Assembly: GCA_002441145.1 (NCBI GenBank)
Contig: DJVK01000011.1
Location: 1-64,000 of the forward strand
DNA: 64,000 nt
DNA from: Candidatus Saccharibacteria bacterium UBA6258
GTDB lineage: Bacteria > Patescibacteriota > Saccharimonadia > Saccharimonadales > Saccharimonadaceae
Reading direction: 5' to 3'
The notes below the pieces were generated by a model that ran no database searches, was not told the origin of the DNA, and saw only the letters and a list, made by a program, of their open reading frames with translations. This document shows, piece after piece, positions 33,634-41,393 of the stretch; the stretch's first letter is position 1, and the number at the start of each line of letters is the position of its first letter. A program made the translations under genes and the position numbers.

Positions 33634-34717
33634 ACAACACGAACCAGATGCAGAGATCAGGTTTTGGTGCGATACAAAGTTCGCGCCGCAAGCACGTACT
33701 TTAGTGCATCATTTCGATGACACGATTCGCGTCGATACAATTGCCTCGGGCAAGTTCAGGCGTTACCACCACTTAACTTGGTGGCAGCAGCTGCTTAAGA
33801 TCCGCACGATTGTCTTCCCGAACGCCCGTGATATGTTTTTGGTTGTGTTTGGGTTTATCCAGAGTTTGGTAAAGTTGCTTATTTGGCGGCCAGACGTCGT
33901 ATTCACCAAGGGCGGCTTTGTGTGCTTGCCAATCGGCTATGCGGCAAAAGTGCTGGGTATCCCGTTGGTAATCCATGATTCTGATGCGCACCCAGGGTTA
34001 ACGAACCGAGTGCTGTCGCGATGGGCTACCGCAATCGGCACCGGCGCTCCACTTAAGTTCTATACGTATCCTCTGGCAATTTCAAAATATGTCGGCGTGC
34101 CGGTCGGCTCTGCTTTTAAACCGTATACTGACGAAGATCGCCGCCGGATCAAGACTGAGCTTGGTTTTGATGCTGCGCGACCACTAGTCGTCGTCACGGG
34201 TGGCGGCCTCGGCGCGCGGCGTCTTAATGATGCCATCGCCGTATCGCTAAACACGTTATTGCCGCGTACCAACGTCGTTCTTATCAGTGGGGAAGGGCAG
34301 TACGATGACATGCGTGCGTTGACCCCGCAAGATGACAACCGCTACCAGTTGCATGCGTTTATCAGCAAAGGAATGGCAGATTTACTTGGGGCGGCAGATT
34401 TAGTTGTCGCTAGGGCAGGGGCCACGACGATTTTGGAACTTTCCGCATTAGCTAAACCGACGATTCTCGTTCCAAACGCGTATCTTACCGGTGGTCACCA
34501 GCTTAAAAACGCCGCCGTTTATGCCGAAAAGAACGCTGTCAGCATCGTTGACGAAAACCGTATCGAAGAAGACCCTTCAACGCTTGCACGCGAGATACTC
34601 GCCATTCTCGACGACCCTTCACGCCAGGCTATAATGGCAAAAGAATTCTACTCCTTTGCTAAACCGCATGCAGCGGCCGACATGGCGAACCTCGTACTCG
34701 GTGCAGTTAAGCGTTAG
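33560..34717 (+). CDS. murG: UDP-GlcNAc:lipid I GlcNAc transferase
   Basis: 385 aa from ATG 33560, chosen because AAGGAG (33547-33552) is 7 nt upstream and the Rossmann start KILAAGGGSGGHVTPVVAV follows at once. Other MurG motifs are HDSDAHPGLTNR, VVTGGGLGARRLND and VVARAGATTILELSAL. It makes lipid II on the inner membrane face. Its first 74 nt overlap the 3' end of ftsW, which is a long overlap. Length is normal. Confidence 0.96.
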   Translation: MKILAAGGGSGGHVTPVVAVLREIKQHEPDAEIRFWCDTKFAPQARTLVHHFDDTIRVDTIASGKFRRYHHLTWWQQLLKIRTIVFPNARDMFLVVFGFIQSLVKLLIWRPDVVFTKGGFVCLPIGYAAKVLGIPLVIHDSDAHPGLTNRVLSRWATAIGTGAPLKFYTYPLAISKYVGVPVGSAFKPYTDEDRRRIKTELGFDAARPLVVVTGGGLGARRLNDAIAVSLNTLLPRTNVVLISGEGQYDDMRALTPQDDNRYQLHAFISKGMADLLGAADLVVARAGATTILELSALAKPTILVPNAYLTGGHQLKNAAVYAEKNAVSIVDENRIEEDPSTLAREILAILDDPSRQAIMAKEFYSFAKPHAAADMANLVLGAVKR

Positions 34718-34740
34718 CTTTGCTATAATAGCAATAACGG

Positions 34741-35685
34741 ATGAAGCTATTGCAAAAAAGACAACAACAGCCTGCTCGTCGAAGTAACACTTCTTCGATT
34801 CGTCAGGCGCGTCCCACGCAAGCAGATCTTAACGATCGTTATGCGTTTCGCCGCAACCGCACGCTTACAGGTAGCCTTTCGTCAGGGGTGGCGAGCGCTG
34901 GCGAACATCGTGCCGAATTTAAATCGTCACGAGTGCAGGCCCATGACCTTCGTCATCACCGCCGTCGCCTGCTGGGTGTTTTGGTCGGCGTCATAGCTGT
35001 TTCGGCTGGATTATTCGCACTTATATACCAGTCGATAGCCATACCGCGCGTAACAGCAGATACTCCCGTTCCCCTTGATCATGTATTGTATGAAGGTAAA
35101 ATTCAGGAATACCTGAGTGGCCGCCCTGCTGAACGGTTTAGGTTTTCGTTGAACGCTGACGCACTCGCCGCGTACCTACGGGCTAACGGCTTGCCCGAGG
35201 TGGCTGGCGTCTCGGCTGATACGAAGTTTGCCGGCTTCGGCGTCTCTGAGCTAACGTTGACAATGCGTCGCCCCGCTGTTGCCTGGAAGACGCGTGGCTC
35301 TGAAGTATACGTTGATAATCGCGGTATCGCGTTCGAGCGGAATTATTACACGAAGCCTGGCGTGAAAATCGTTGATCGTACGGGTATCCAGGCCGAAGAC
35401 GGCCAGGTACTCGCTAGTAACAGGTTCCTGGGCTTTATAGGTATGCTCATCGGCGCTATGCAGACTCAAGGATATACTGTGACGCAGGTTGCCCTGCCTG
35501 CCGCCACGACGCGCCAGATTGAAGTAGCTGTGGATGGCGTGACGTACCCTATTAAGTTTTCGGTAGATCGCTCAGCAGGGGAGCAGAGCGAAGATGCTGC
35601 GCGTTCGGTACGATACTTAGCTAGCAGGGGGGCTCAGGTAGAGTACCTCGATGTACGCGTCAGCGGCAAAGCGTATTATAAATAG
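34741..35685 (+). CDS. ftsQ: FtsQ/DivIB-like division protein
   Basis: 314 aa. A long basic cytoplasmic tail (about 75 residues, rich in Arg/Gln) precedes one membrane segment (about 80-100) and an outer domain. Topology and position after murG match FtsQ, which scaffolds FtsL/FtsB at the septum. The POTRA-like region is hard to see by eye. TATAAT (34724-34729) lies 11 nt before the ATG. ftsA and ftsZ, the usual next genes, are absent here. Confidence 0.75.
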   Translation: MKLLQKRQQQPARRSNTSSIRQARPTQADLNDRYAFRRNRTLTGSLSSGVASAGEHRAEFKSSRVQAHDLRHHRRRLLGVLVGVIAVSAGLFALIYQSIAIPRVTADTPVPLDHVLYEGKIQEYLSGRPAERFRFSLNADALAAYLRANGLPEVAGVSADTKFAGFGVSELTLTMRRPAVAWKTRGSEVYVDNRGIAFERNYYTKPGVKIVDRTGIQAEDGQVLASNRFLGFIGMLIGAMQTQGYTVTQVALPAATTRQIEVAVDGVTYPIKFSVDRSAGEQSEDAARSVRYLASRGAQVEYLDVRVSGKAYYK

Positions 35686-35705
35686 CTAGACAGGGCAGCA
35701 GAAAA

Positions 35706-35727
35706 GGCGAGCTATACTCTCCTCGCC
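35706..35727 (+). terminator. Hairpin after ftsQ
   Basis: GGCGAG (35706-35711) pairs with CTCGCC (35722-35727), 20 nt after the ftsQ stop. There is no strong T-run, so it is a weak or factor-assisted terminator. Confidence 0.5.
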
Positions 35728-35738
35728 GATTGAGTAGT

Positions 35739-35755
35739 GTTCTAATTTTGTTCTA
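35739..35755 (+). repeat. Paired GTTCTA repeat, copy 1
   Basis: GTTCTA at 35739-35744 and 35750-35755, spaced 11 bp. The 17-mer recurs with one mismatch at 36358-36374, and the shared 12-mer GTTCTATTTTTG starts at 35750 and 36358. Confidence 0.5.
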
Positions 35756-36357
35756 TTTTTGATAATGTAAAAATATATATTAACATACAAAAATAACAAA
35801 AAAGCAAATAGGGCAAATAGGGAAAAAGAATAGGGGGGTCATAAATTTCAAAAAATGCAAATCGCAAATTGTCCGTGAAAACCAGCGGCCTTTGTGGAAA
35901 ACTATATGACTGGGTGTCTCGATCGCACTCACGGCAAATCATAGGATGATGTAAATAATGTGCAGCACGAAACAAAACAAACGTGCAGTATATATAACAG
36001 TAGTTATGTATATAAAAAGCAGAGCGCTATTCCCTAATAGTGGATATGTACAGATATATCTGTAATTAGCACTCTAGCTAGAGGTATGACAACTCATCTT
36101 TGATTATAATACTTAATGTCGTAAAAGGTATATTGTGCGACGTTAAAGCTATGTTCCGAACATGTGTGCTATTACGTTAACGTGCCCTTCTATTTCGTTC
36201 ATGTGCCGCCGTATTTTCATCATTATTCTGCCCCGCGCGTTCTGGCTCGTCTTTTCGCCAACTATTCACATTTATCCCATTCGCCGCACTTATTGTATGA
36301 GCGATTACATTAATATACGTCGTGACTATTTATTATCAATATAGCCATAGTATGTAT

Positions 36358-36374
36358 GTTCTATTTTTGTTCTA
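36358..36374 (+). repeat. Paired GTTCTA repeat, copy 2
   Basis: GTTCTA at 36358-36363 and 36369-36374, the same 11-bp spacing and orientation as copy 1. The two copies flank most of the AT-rich gap. Confidence 0.5.
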
Positions 36375-36458
36375 CCTGCTCTTCCTATATAATGACTGGG
36401 TGATTATGCCGTCCCCTGCACTCATGAAGCGCATCGTACGAAATCATTTGGACATGAA

Positions 36459-36488
36459 GATGGCCCCGAGTGTTACCTCAGGGCCATC
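36459..36488. other. Stable hairpin in the GC-rich end of the gap
   Basis: GATGGCCCCGAG (36459-36470) pairs with CTCAGGGCCATC (36477-36488) with a single C/A mismatch and a 6-nt loop. A TATAAT (36388-36393) about 65 nt upstream could drive a short RNA. No T-run follows. Confidence 0.4.
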
Positions 36489-36544
36489 CGCGAGCCTTGC
36501 GTGACAGGAATTAATACGGCCATAGACGTCGTAGGTTGGTTAAC

Positions 36545-36916
36545 CTAGTCGGCGTCGACGTATCGCTTCTCAGACGAAGCCAGGGAGGCCACAGCCTTCC
36601 CGATACTTTGTAGCACGTTAATCTCACGTGCCAGGTCGAGAATCAGCTCGCTTGTGTCGAGCCCGAAGCCCTCCACCCTAGTCGCGTAGCCGAAGGCTCC
36701 GATCTCGATCCTCACGAGGAGGCGCGTTCGCTTCGTTGCCAGTTTTGGCGGCCAAAGACACCCAGGTACCTTCTCCTTTTCGTAGAGGTTGATGACGTTT
36801 GTCTGTGGGACGAACGTAATGCTGTCCGGACGCGAGAGCATGATGCTGAATGCCCTCAGCCTAGCCAGTGCCTCTTGCGCACTGTATGTATTGCTGAACG
36901 TTTCGGTGATGATCAT
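36545..36916 (-). CDS. Hypothetical protein, 123 aa, GC-shifted
   Basis: Not recognised. The start is placed at ATG 36916 (a GTG directly before it is too close to the AGGAA site at 36925-36921). It is a soluble protein with a helical N-terminus, a basic central stretch (KLATKRTRLLVRIEIG) and a helical C-terminus. It uses GAG, CTC and AGG codons more than its neighbours and borders the AT-rich gap, so it may be recently acquired. It is a singleton, with no operon partner. Confidence 0.6.
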   Translation of the reverse strand: MIITETFSNTYSAQEALARLRAFSIMLSRPDSITFVPQTNVINLYEKEKVPGCLWPPKLATKRTRLLVRIEIGAFGYATRVEGFGLDTSELILDLAREINVLQSIGKAVASLASSEKRYVDAD

Positions 36917-37013
36917 CACATTCCTGTCTTGTCGAGGTGCGGATACTCGAGACCCGCACTGATGCTGAATCTGAGATAAATATACTATATCATCAAATGT
37001 GGTACATCGTCAA

Positions 37014-39824
37014 TTAGCGAAGCTTCAAGATAGTAGGGTCAACTTCTTCGCGCTTAGGGGCGGGGGCTTTAGCTGGCTCGCTCCCCTGCTCTCTCGGCTT
37101 GTCTGAGCGCGCCGACGTGTTGCGCGGCTCACTAGCTGCATCAGAACTCGCTGCGGTGCTTGGCTTGCGCTTGCGGCTACGAGTACGCTTCTTTTTAGCA
37201 GGTTGAGCTTGTTCGTCATCCGAGGCACTGGCCGGTGGTGTGACTGGCGCAGGTTGAACAGGGGTAGCATCAGAGGTGGCCTGAGGCGTGATATTACTGT
37301 TCTCAGCGTCAGGCGTGACCATTTGAGTCTGGGTGTTAATCGGCCATTGCTTCTGTAGATTAGCAGACTTAGGTGGCGTATAAGCTGGGCCAGGGCGCTT
37401 AACTATTAGGTTCTCTGGTGGCATGATGCGTTCGTTGATTGACTGCTCAATCGTTGCGCGCGGCTGACTAAAGTTTACCCGGGTGTGTTCGATAATGCGG
37501 CCAGTATTGTCTTCTTGTGGGTCTGGCAAATTGAGCGTGCGTGCGCTAAAGGCTGGTGACTTTTCGCCGTTGATAACCATGTTGATAACAAAATTACGGT
37601 TGTGCATCTGCAACAGGTCGTTCGGCTCGAATTGAGGCTCGAACTGCTTAGCGAGGATTGGTGAGTCGTCTGCAGACACGCGGAACGTGATCATGGTACC
37701 GACGTTACCGAATACGGCGTCGCGAACAGTTTCGCTCATCTGTGAGATGTACTGGTTAGCGACTGTAAGGTTAAGGCCGTACTTACGGGCTTCTGATAGA
37801 ATCGTTGCGAACGAATCGGTGGCAAAGTTCTGGAACTCGTCTACGTACAGGTAGAACGGGCGACGGTCTTCGATGTTGGCAATGTCAGAACGACCCATCG
37901 CAGCGAGCTGAATCTTGGTGACCATGAACGCACCAAGGATACTAGCGTTGTCTTCACCAATCAATCCCTTAGAAAGGTTCACGATGAGGATCTTGCCCTC
38001 GTCCATGATTTCACGGATGTTGAAGGTACTTTTTGGCTGGCCGATGATGTTACGGATAACGGGGTTGGCGGTAAACGCACCGACCTTATTGAGTACCGGA
38101 GCGATTGCTTCGGACTGGAACTTGTCAGTCCAGCTATTGAACTCAACGTTCCAAAACTGCAACACGACGGTGTCCTGACAGTAGCTCAATGTGTCTTTAC
38201 GGAACTTTTTGTCGGTTAGCATGCGTGTGATATCGAGCATTGTGGTTTCTGGGCGGTCAAGGAGCGCCAAGATGGTATAACGCAAAATATACTCGAGTCG
38301 CGGCCCCCATGAGTCGCCGAACATGCGCTTTAAGACGCCGATGACCTCTGAGCTAATGTTCGTCTTTTGGTTAGGGTCAGTGACTTCGAGCGGGTTGAAG
38401 CCTAGTGGGAACGCTGTGTCTGCCGGGTTAAAGTACACGACATCTTTAAGGCGTGAACCAGGGATGAATCGCATGTTGTTAATGGCAAAGTCGCCATGCG
38501 GGTCGATGATAGCGTAGCCGTGCCCATGGTAGACGTCGCTAAGGGCGAAGAGCTCCAAAAGGCCTGACTTACCTGCACCGGTCTGGCCGATGATGTAGAC
38601 GTGACGTGAGCGGTCGTAGCGTAGCATTCCGAACTGGTGATTGATGCCGCGGAAGTTAGTCATACCAAACGCGCTGATGTTTTCGTCGATGGCCGTGTTC
38701 CCTGTTATCACCGGTAGCTTGGCTGGTGGTTCGGCGGTTTTAGTGCTAGCCCAAACGATGTTAGGAGTCTCGACATTGGTGTGCGGTAAGTGGAATACAG
38801 ATGCGACTTCTTCGATATTTAGTAGGTATCCCCTATCCGCGAACAAACGTGCTTTGTATTTGGCGAGGTCTTCTTTTTTAAAGCTGTCATTCGCCATTTT
38901 AAAGCCGTTTAGGTTGGTACTGTTGTACTGCTTGAACGTACCAACAAGCCCCTGCATACGGAGTTTTGCGTTAGTGCTGCTCTCCCCTAGGTATGCGACG
39001 CGAATCTTAGTCTGGTAGCCAAGTTTGGTAGCCTTTTTTTCAGCTTCGGCAATTCGGGTTTTGTCGCGGTCAGACAGCTCTTTGACGGTTGCGCCCCCTG
39101 CTCCCTGCTCTGGTGGTTGCCATAACGCGCCGAATAAGTCACCGAGCCACTTCATGCTGAATCCACCGCTAAACATCGCGCCCGACCCGCTTCTGACTGA
39201 TTTTACCCAGCTTTCAGAAGCTTTGTGCCATTCGTCGGCCACTGGGCGTACAAGAATCTGGATCCATAGCTCTTCGTCGGTATCTTCAAGTTTTGCCAGA
39301 GTACCGGTGATGCCGGCTAGTGGGTCTACCTCGAAGCTTTGGAAGGTTTTAATTGGCAAGAACTCTTTGCCTGTTGGAATAATTTCTGCAGTATAGACGA
39401 TACTGTGATGACGTTCGTGCGTGACGTAATCTTCGTCGGCGGCGTGGATTTGTACTTGTGGGTACTGGGCATATATCTGACCCTCAACAAAGCTCTGCAG
39501 TGTTTTTGGCGTCCATACGTAAAAGCGTATGCGCCCACCGACTGATGCGATTTCAAAGCTCAGGTGTTCTTGGTAGCCCTGGTTCATCTTGAGTTCTTTT
39601 TTATCACGCAAAATACCGTGCAAGCTGGCAAACAGCTGTTCGGCGGCAAGCTCTGACTTGTCATTCGCCTTCGGGATCTCGAGGATCAAGAGGACGCTTT
39701 CGGTTTCTTTGATGATGTCGACACTTTGATAGTTGCGCCAAGTCAAGTAGGCCAGCGTGAGGACGATTGGGAGCCACACGTACCATTCGAGCAACAAATT
39801 GATAAACCACGATAATAGTGTCAT
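37014..39824 (-). CDS. VirD4/TraG-like type IV coupling ATPase (chromosomal)
   Basis: 936 aa. Two N-terminal hydrophobic segments are followed by a ~350-residue accessory region, then a FtsK/HerA-VirD4 motor domain with Walker A GQTGAGKS (residues 413-420) and Walker B FYLYVDEFQNFA. It ends in a long disordered Pro/Ala/Lys-rich tail with RKRKP-type basic patches. Such ATPases pump DNA or protein through type IV pores or pili. In Saccharibacteria, chromosomal VirB4/VirD4-like genes are widespread and are thought to serve pili or contact with the host cell. No relaxase or VirB genes are adjacent, so a conjugative element is not indicated. Confidence 0.88.
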   Translation of the reverse strand: MTLLSWFINLLLEWYVWLPIVLTLAYLTWRNYQSVDIIKETESVLLILEIPKANDKSELAAEQLFASLHGILRDKKELKMNQGYQEHLSFEIASVGGRIRFYVWTPKTLQSFVEGQIYAQYPQVQIHAADEDYVTHERHHSIVYTAEIIPTGKEFLPIKTFQSFEVDPLAGITGTLAKLEDTDEELWIQILVRPVADEWHKASESWVKSVRSGSGAMFSGGFSMKWLGDLFGALWQPPEQGAGGATVKELSDRDKTRIAEAEKKATKLGYQTKIRVAYLGESSTNAKLRMQGLVGTFKQYNSTNLNGFKMANDSFKKEDLAKYKARLFADRGYLLNIEEVASVFHLPHTNVETPNIVWASTKTAEPPAKLPVITGNTAIDENISAFGMTNFRGINHQFGMLRYDRSRHVYIIGQTGAGKSGLLELFALSDVYHGHGYAIIDPHGDFAINNMRFIPGSRLKDVVYFNPADTAFPLGFNPLEVTDPNQKTNISSEVIGVLKRMFGDSWGPRLEYILRYTILALLDRPETTMLDITRMLTDKKFRKDTLSYCQDTVVLQFWNVEFNSWTDKFQSEAIAPVLNKVGAFTANPVIRNIIGQPKSTFNIREIMDEGKILIVNLSKGLIGEDNASILGAFMVTKIQLAAMGRSDIANIEDRRPFYLYVDEFQNFATDSFATILSEARKYGLNLTVANQYISQMSETVRDAVFGNVGTMITFRVSADDSPILAKQFEPQFEPNDLLQMHNRNFVINMVINGEKSPAFSARTLNLPDPQEDNTGRIIEHTRVNFSQPRATIEQSINERIMPPENLIVKRPGPAYTPPKSANLQKQWPINTQTQMVTPDAENSNITPQATSDATPVQPAPVTPPASASDDEQAQPAKKKRTRSRKRKPSTAASSDAASEPRNTSARSDKPREQGSEPAKAPAPKREEVDPTILKLR

Positions 39825-39839
39825 AATGTAATGTCCTTG

Positions 39840-39868
39840 ATTATATCATACCTCTGTTAAAATTGCAA
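39840..39868 (-). promoter_or_regulatory. Promoter of the VirD4-like gene
   Basis: Minus strand: TTGCAA (39868-39863), 17-nt spacer, TATAAT (39845-39840). The leader is only about 8-10 nt. Confidence 0.75.
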
Positions 39869-39903
39869 GAGTAAGCATCATCTGTTGTAATTATTTCGCA
39901 CAA

Positions 39904-39932
39904 AAAATATCCGCAATTTCTGCGGATATTTT
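39904..39932 (-). terminator. Intrinsic terminator of the sigma4/HARE gene
   Basis: A perfect 12-bp stem, AAAATATCCGCA (39904-39915) with TGCGGATATTTT (39921-39932), has a 5-nt loop and a T-tract on the minus strand. Confidence 0.92.
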
Positions 39933-39949
39933 GATGCGTGATGACGTAT

Positions 39950-40999
39950 TTATTGTTCGACGAGCGTGTAAGTTGCCTTGGCAACGCGCTTGAATTCTGG
40001 CTTGCTTTGCAAGTTGAGCAGAATCGTCGTTTCTTTTACCTGGCGGCTCTTAAGCACTCGTTTGACGATTTCGTCGCGGTGCAATGGTTCGCCTGCCTTT
40101 TTAAGAACTTTAGTGATGATATCGCTAACTGTTCCCTTTGCGTATCCCCAGCTGTCGAGAGCGTAGATGCCGCGGCCGATCAATACAAAGCGCTTGTCTT
40201 TGATAAGTTCGTTGTGAATCGCCTGTGTCGTGACATCTTTACGTTTGAACTCGCTGTCTTTGATGTTCTTAGCGATATCGCTAAAGTGCATCGGTTTGCC
40301 GTTGTCGGCTAAGATAACGTAGATTTTGTCGCGGATGTTCTTAGGGTTGACTGTAGGCCATTTAACTAATCCCCAGACGTCCTTTAGGCTAGCGAGCAGC
40401 TTAGACAGGCTAGCGAGTGCGCGTACCTGGCTTGGGTGTTCGTAGCTAAGCATTTCGTGAAGAGTTTCGATTTCGATTGGCTCACCGTGCTTTTTAATAG
40501 TCTTGACGATTTCATCAACAGAGCTGCGAATCTTCTTTTCGTCGCCGTATTCAGCGATAGCCACGCCGTGGTGATAGTTATCGTTTTCGTTGATTACGAC
40601 AAGCTTTGGTGAAAGTTCTGCAACAAACGCAACGTGTGCTTTTGTTTCTGCGACAGGAATCGCGTCTATAAGACGAGCGGCGATATCTTGGACGCGTGCT
40701 ACGCGGCCGTTTTCTGATAGATCACGAACGATAAGGCGTTCGACTTCGTTGATTGCAGGAATTTTACCATCGTCGGCGGCGATTTTAAGACGGATAAGAA
40801 TAGCTTTTTCAAGCTGGCGAACACGTTCGCGAGTGATACCAAGCAGTTCACCAATCTGTTCCAGAGTCTCACGGCGGTCAAATAAGCCAAAGCGACGAGT
40901 AATGATTTCGCGTTCGCGTTCTTGTTCAATAACGTTCAGAATGTCTTGAACAGCATTTTTCAGGGTCGCTGCAGTATCTTTGGTCGCAGTCTCGCTCAT
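39950..40999 (-). CDS. Sigma-70 region 4 plus HARE-HTH transcription factor
   Basis: 349 aa. The N-terminus carries a sigma region 4 HTH: ITRRFGLF, then LEQIGELLGITRERVRQLE (about residues 47-65). Regions 2 and 3 are absent, so it cannot melt a promoter alone. The rest is a series of winged-helix modules including at least two HARE-HTH-like units (KPMHFSDIAKNI near 230; EPLHRDEIVKRVL near 310), the fold of the RNA polymerase delta subunit (RpoE) N-domain. It is probably an RNA polymerase-associated regulator that reads -35 elements. It is monocistronic, with a consensus promoter and a strong terminator. Confidence 0.85.
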   Translation of the reverse strand: MSETATKDTAATLKNAVQDILNVIEQEREREIITRRFGLFDRRETLEQIGELLGITRERVRQLEKAILIRLKIAADDGKIPAINEVERLIVRDLSENGRVARVQDIAARLIDAIPVAETKAHVAFVAELSPKLVVINENDNYHHGVAIAEYGDEKKIRSSVDEIVKTIKKHGEPIEIETLHEMLSYEHPSQVRALASLSKLLASLKDVWGLVKWPTVNPKNIRDKIYVILADNGKPMHFSDIAKNIKDSEFKRKDVTTQAIHNELIKDKRFVLIGRGIYALDSWGYAKGTVSDIITKVLKKAGEPLHRDEIVKRVLKSRQVKETTILLNLQSKPEFKRVAKATYTLVEQ

Positions 41000-41082
41000 G
41001 TCTTAGATATCTCCGTTTTTCCGCTTGCCTCACCAACTCGGGAAATTAATATTTTAGTTATTTAGGTGGCTATTTATGTCTG

Positions 41083-41111
41083 AGTATATAACAATATTTG
41101 CAATATGTCAA
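41083..41111 (-). promoter_or_regulatory. Consensus promoter of the sigma4/HARE gene
   Basis: Minus strand: TTGACA (41111-41106), 17-nt spacer, TATACT (41088-41083). It leaves a leader of about 75 nt, one of the longest in the window. Beyond it, 41112-41302 is AT-rich with no gene. Confidence 0.85.
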
Positions 41112-41302
41112 ACATCAAATATTCTATATTTAGTATACCACATTGTAGACGCTTGTGGTAAATAGTTTTTTCGGACTTTCTATTGTAAAAAAGTATGATA
41201 AGGCTAGACATACTCCCCTGTCTTGTCAAATCTTACAGAGGTCATGAATCGAGAAACTTTTCACGTATCTTCATTTTATCATTCTTTTTCTAAATACGAA
41301 AA

Positions 41303-41367
41303 GAGCCCGCCATGACGACGGAGCGTTGCTGACCGGGGTAGTCAGGTTCTTGTCGTACGGTGGGCTC
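41303..41367 (-). terminator. Branched terminator of topA
   Basis: The outer stem GAGCCC (41303-41308) with GGGCTC (41362-41367) extends imperfectly through GACGAC (41314-41319) and GTCGTA. An inner hairpin is CTGAC (41329-41333) with GTCAG (41341-41345). Read on the minus strand it ends in TTTTCGTATTT, so it terminates topA, but at 65 nt it is unusually large. Confidence 0.65.
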
Positions 41368-41393
41368 ACGCCTTAATTAAAGGGTCGAGTAAG

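Larger units (their letters stand above)
35686..36544. other. AT-rich gene-free gap at the strand switch
   Basis: About 860 nt without a credible gene between the end of the rightward dcw cluster and the first leftward gene. It is very AT-rich to about 36395, then abruptly GC-richer from about 36400. It holds a 14-bp perfect palindrome ACAGATATATCTGT (36050-36063), paired GTTCTA repeats near each end, a DnaA-box-like TTTGTGGAAAAC near 35888, and a stable hairpin at 36459. No dif-like XerCD site was found by eye. The open frames here have poor composition. Confidence 0.65.

Noticed and set aside
35766..36010. dif-like XerCD site in the AT-rich gap
   Set aside because: AT-rich stretches such as the one near 36003 (TTATGTATATA) resemble one half-site, but no correctly spaced second half was found.
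36162..36504. Two 60-codon plus-strand frames in the AT-rich gap
   Set aside because: Composition follows base bias, there is no Shine-Dalgarno, and a hairpin interrupts the second; not credible genes.
37014..39824. Integrative conjugative element around the VirD4-like gene
   Set aside because: No relaxase, VirB genes, integrase or attachment repeats nearby; such ATPases are chromosomal in this lineage.
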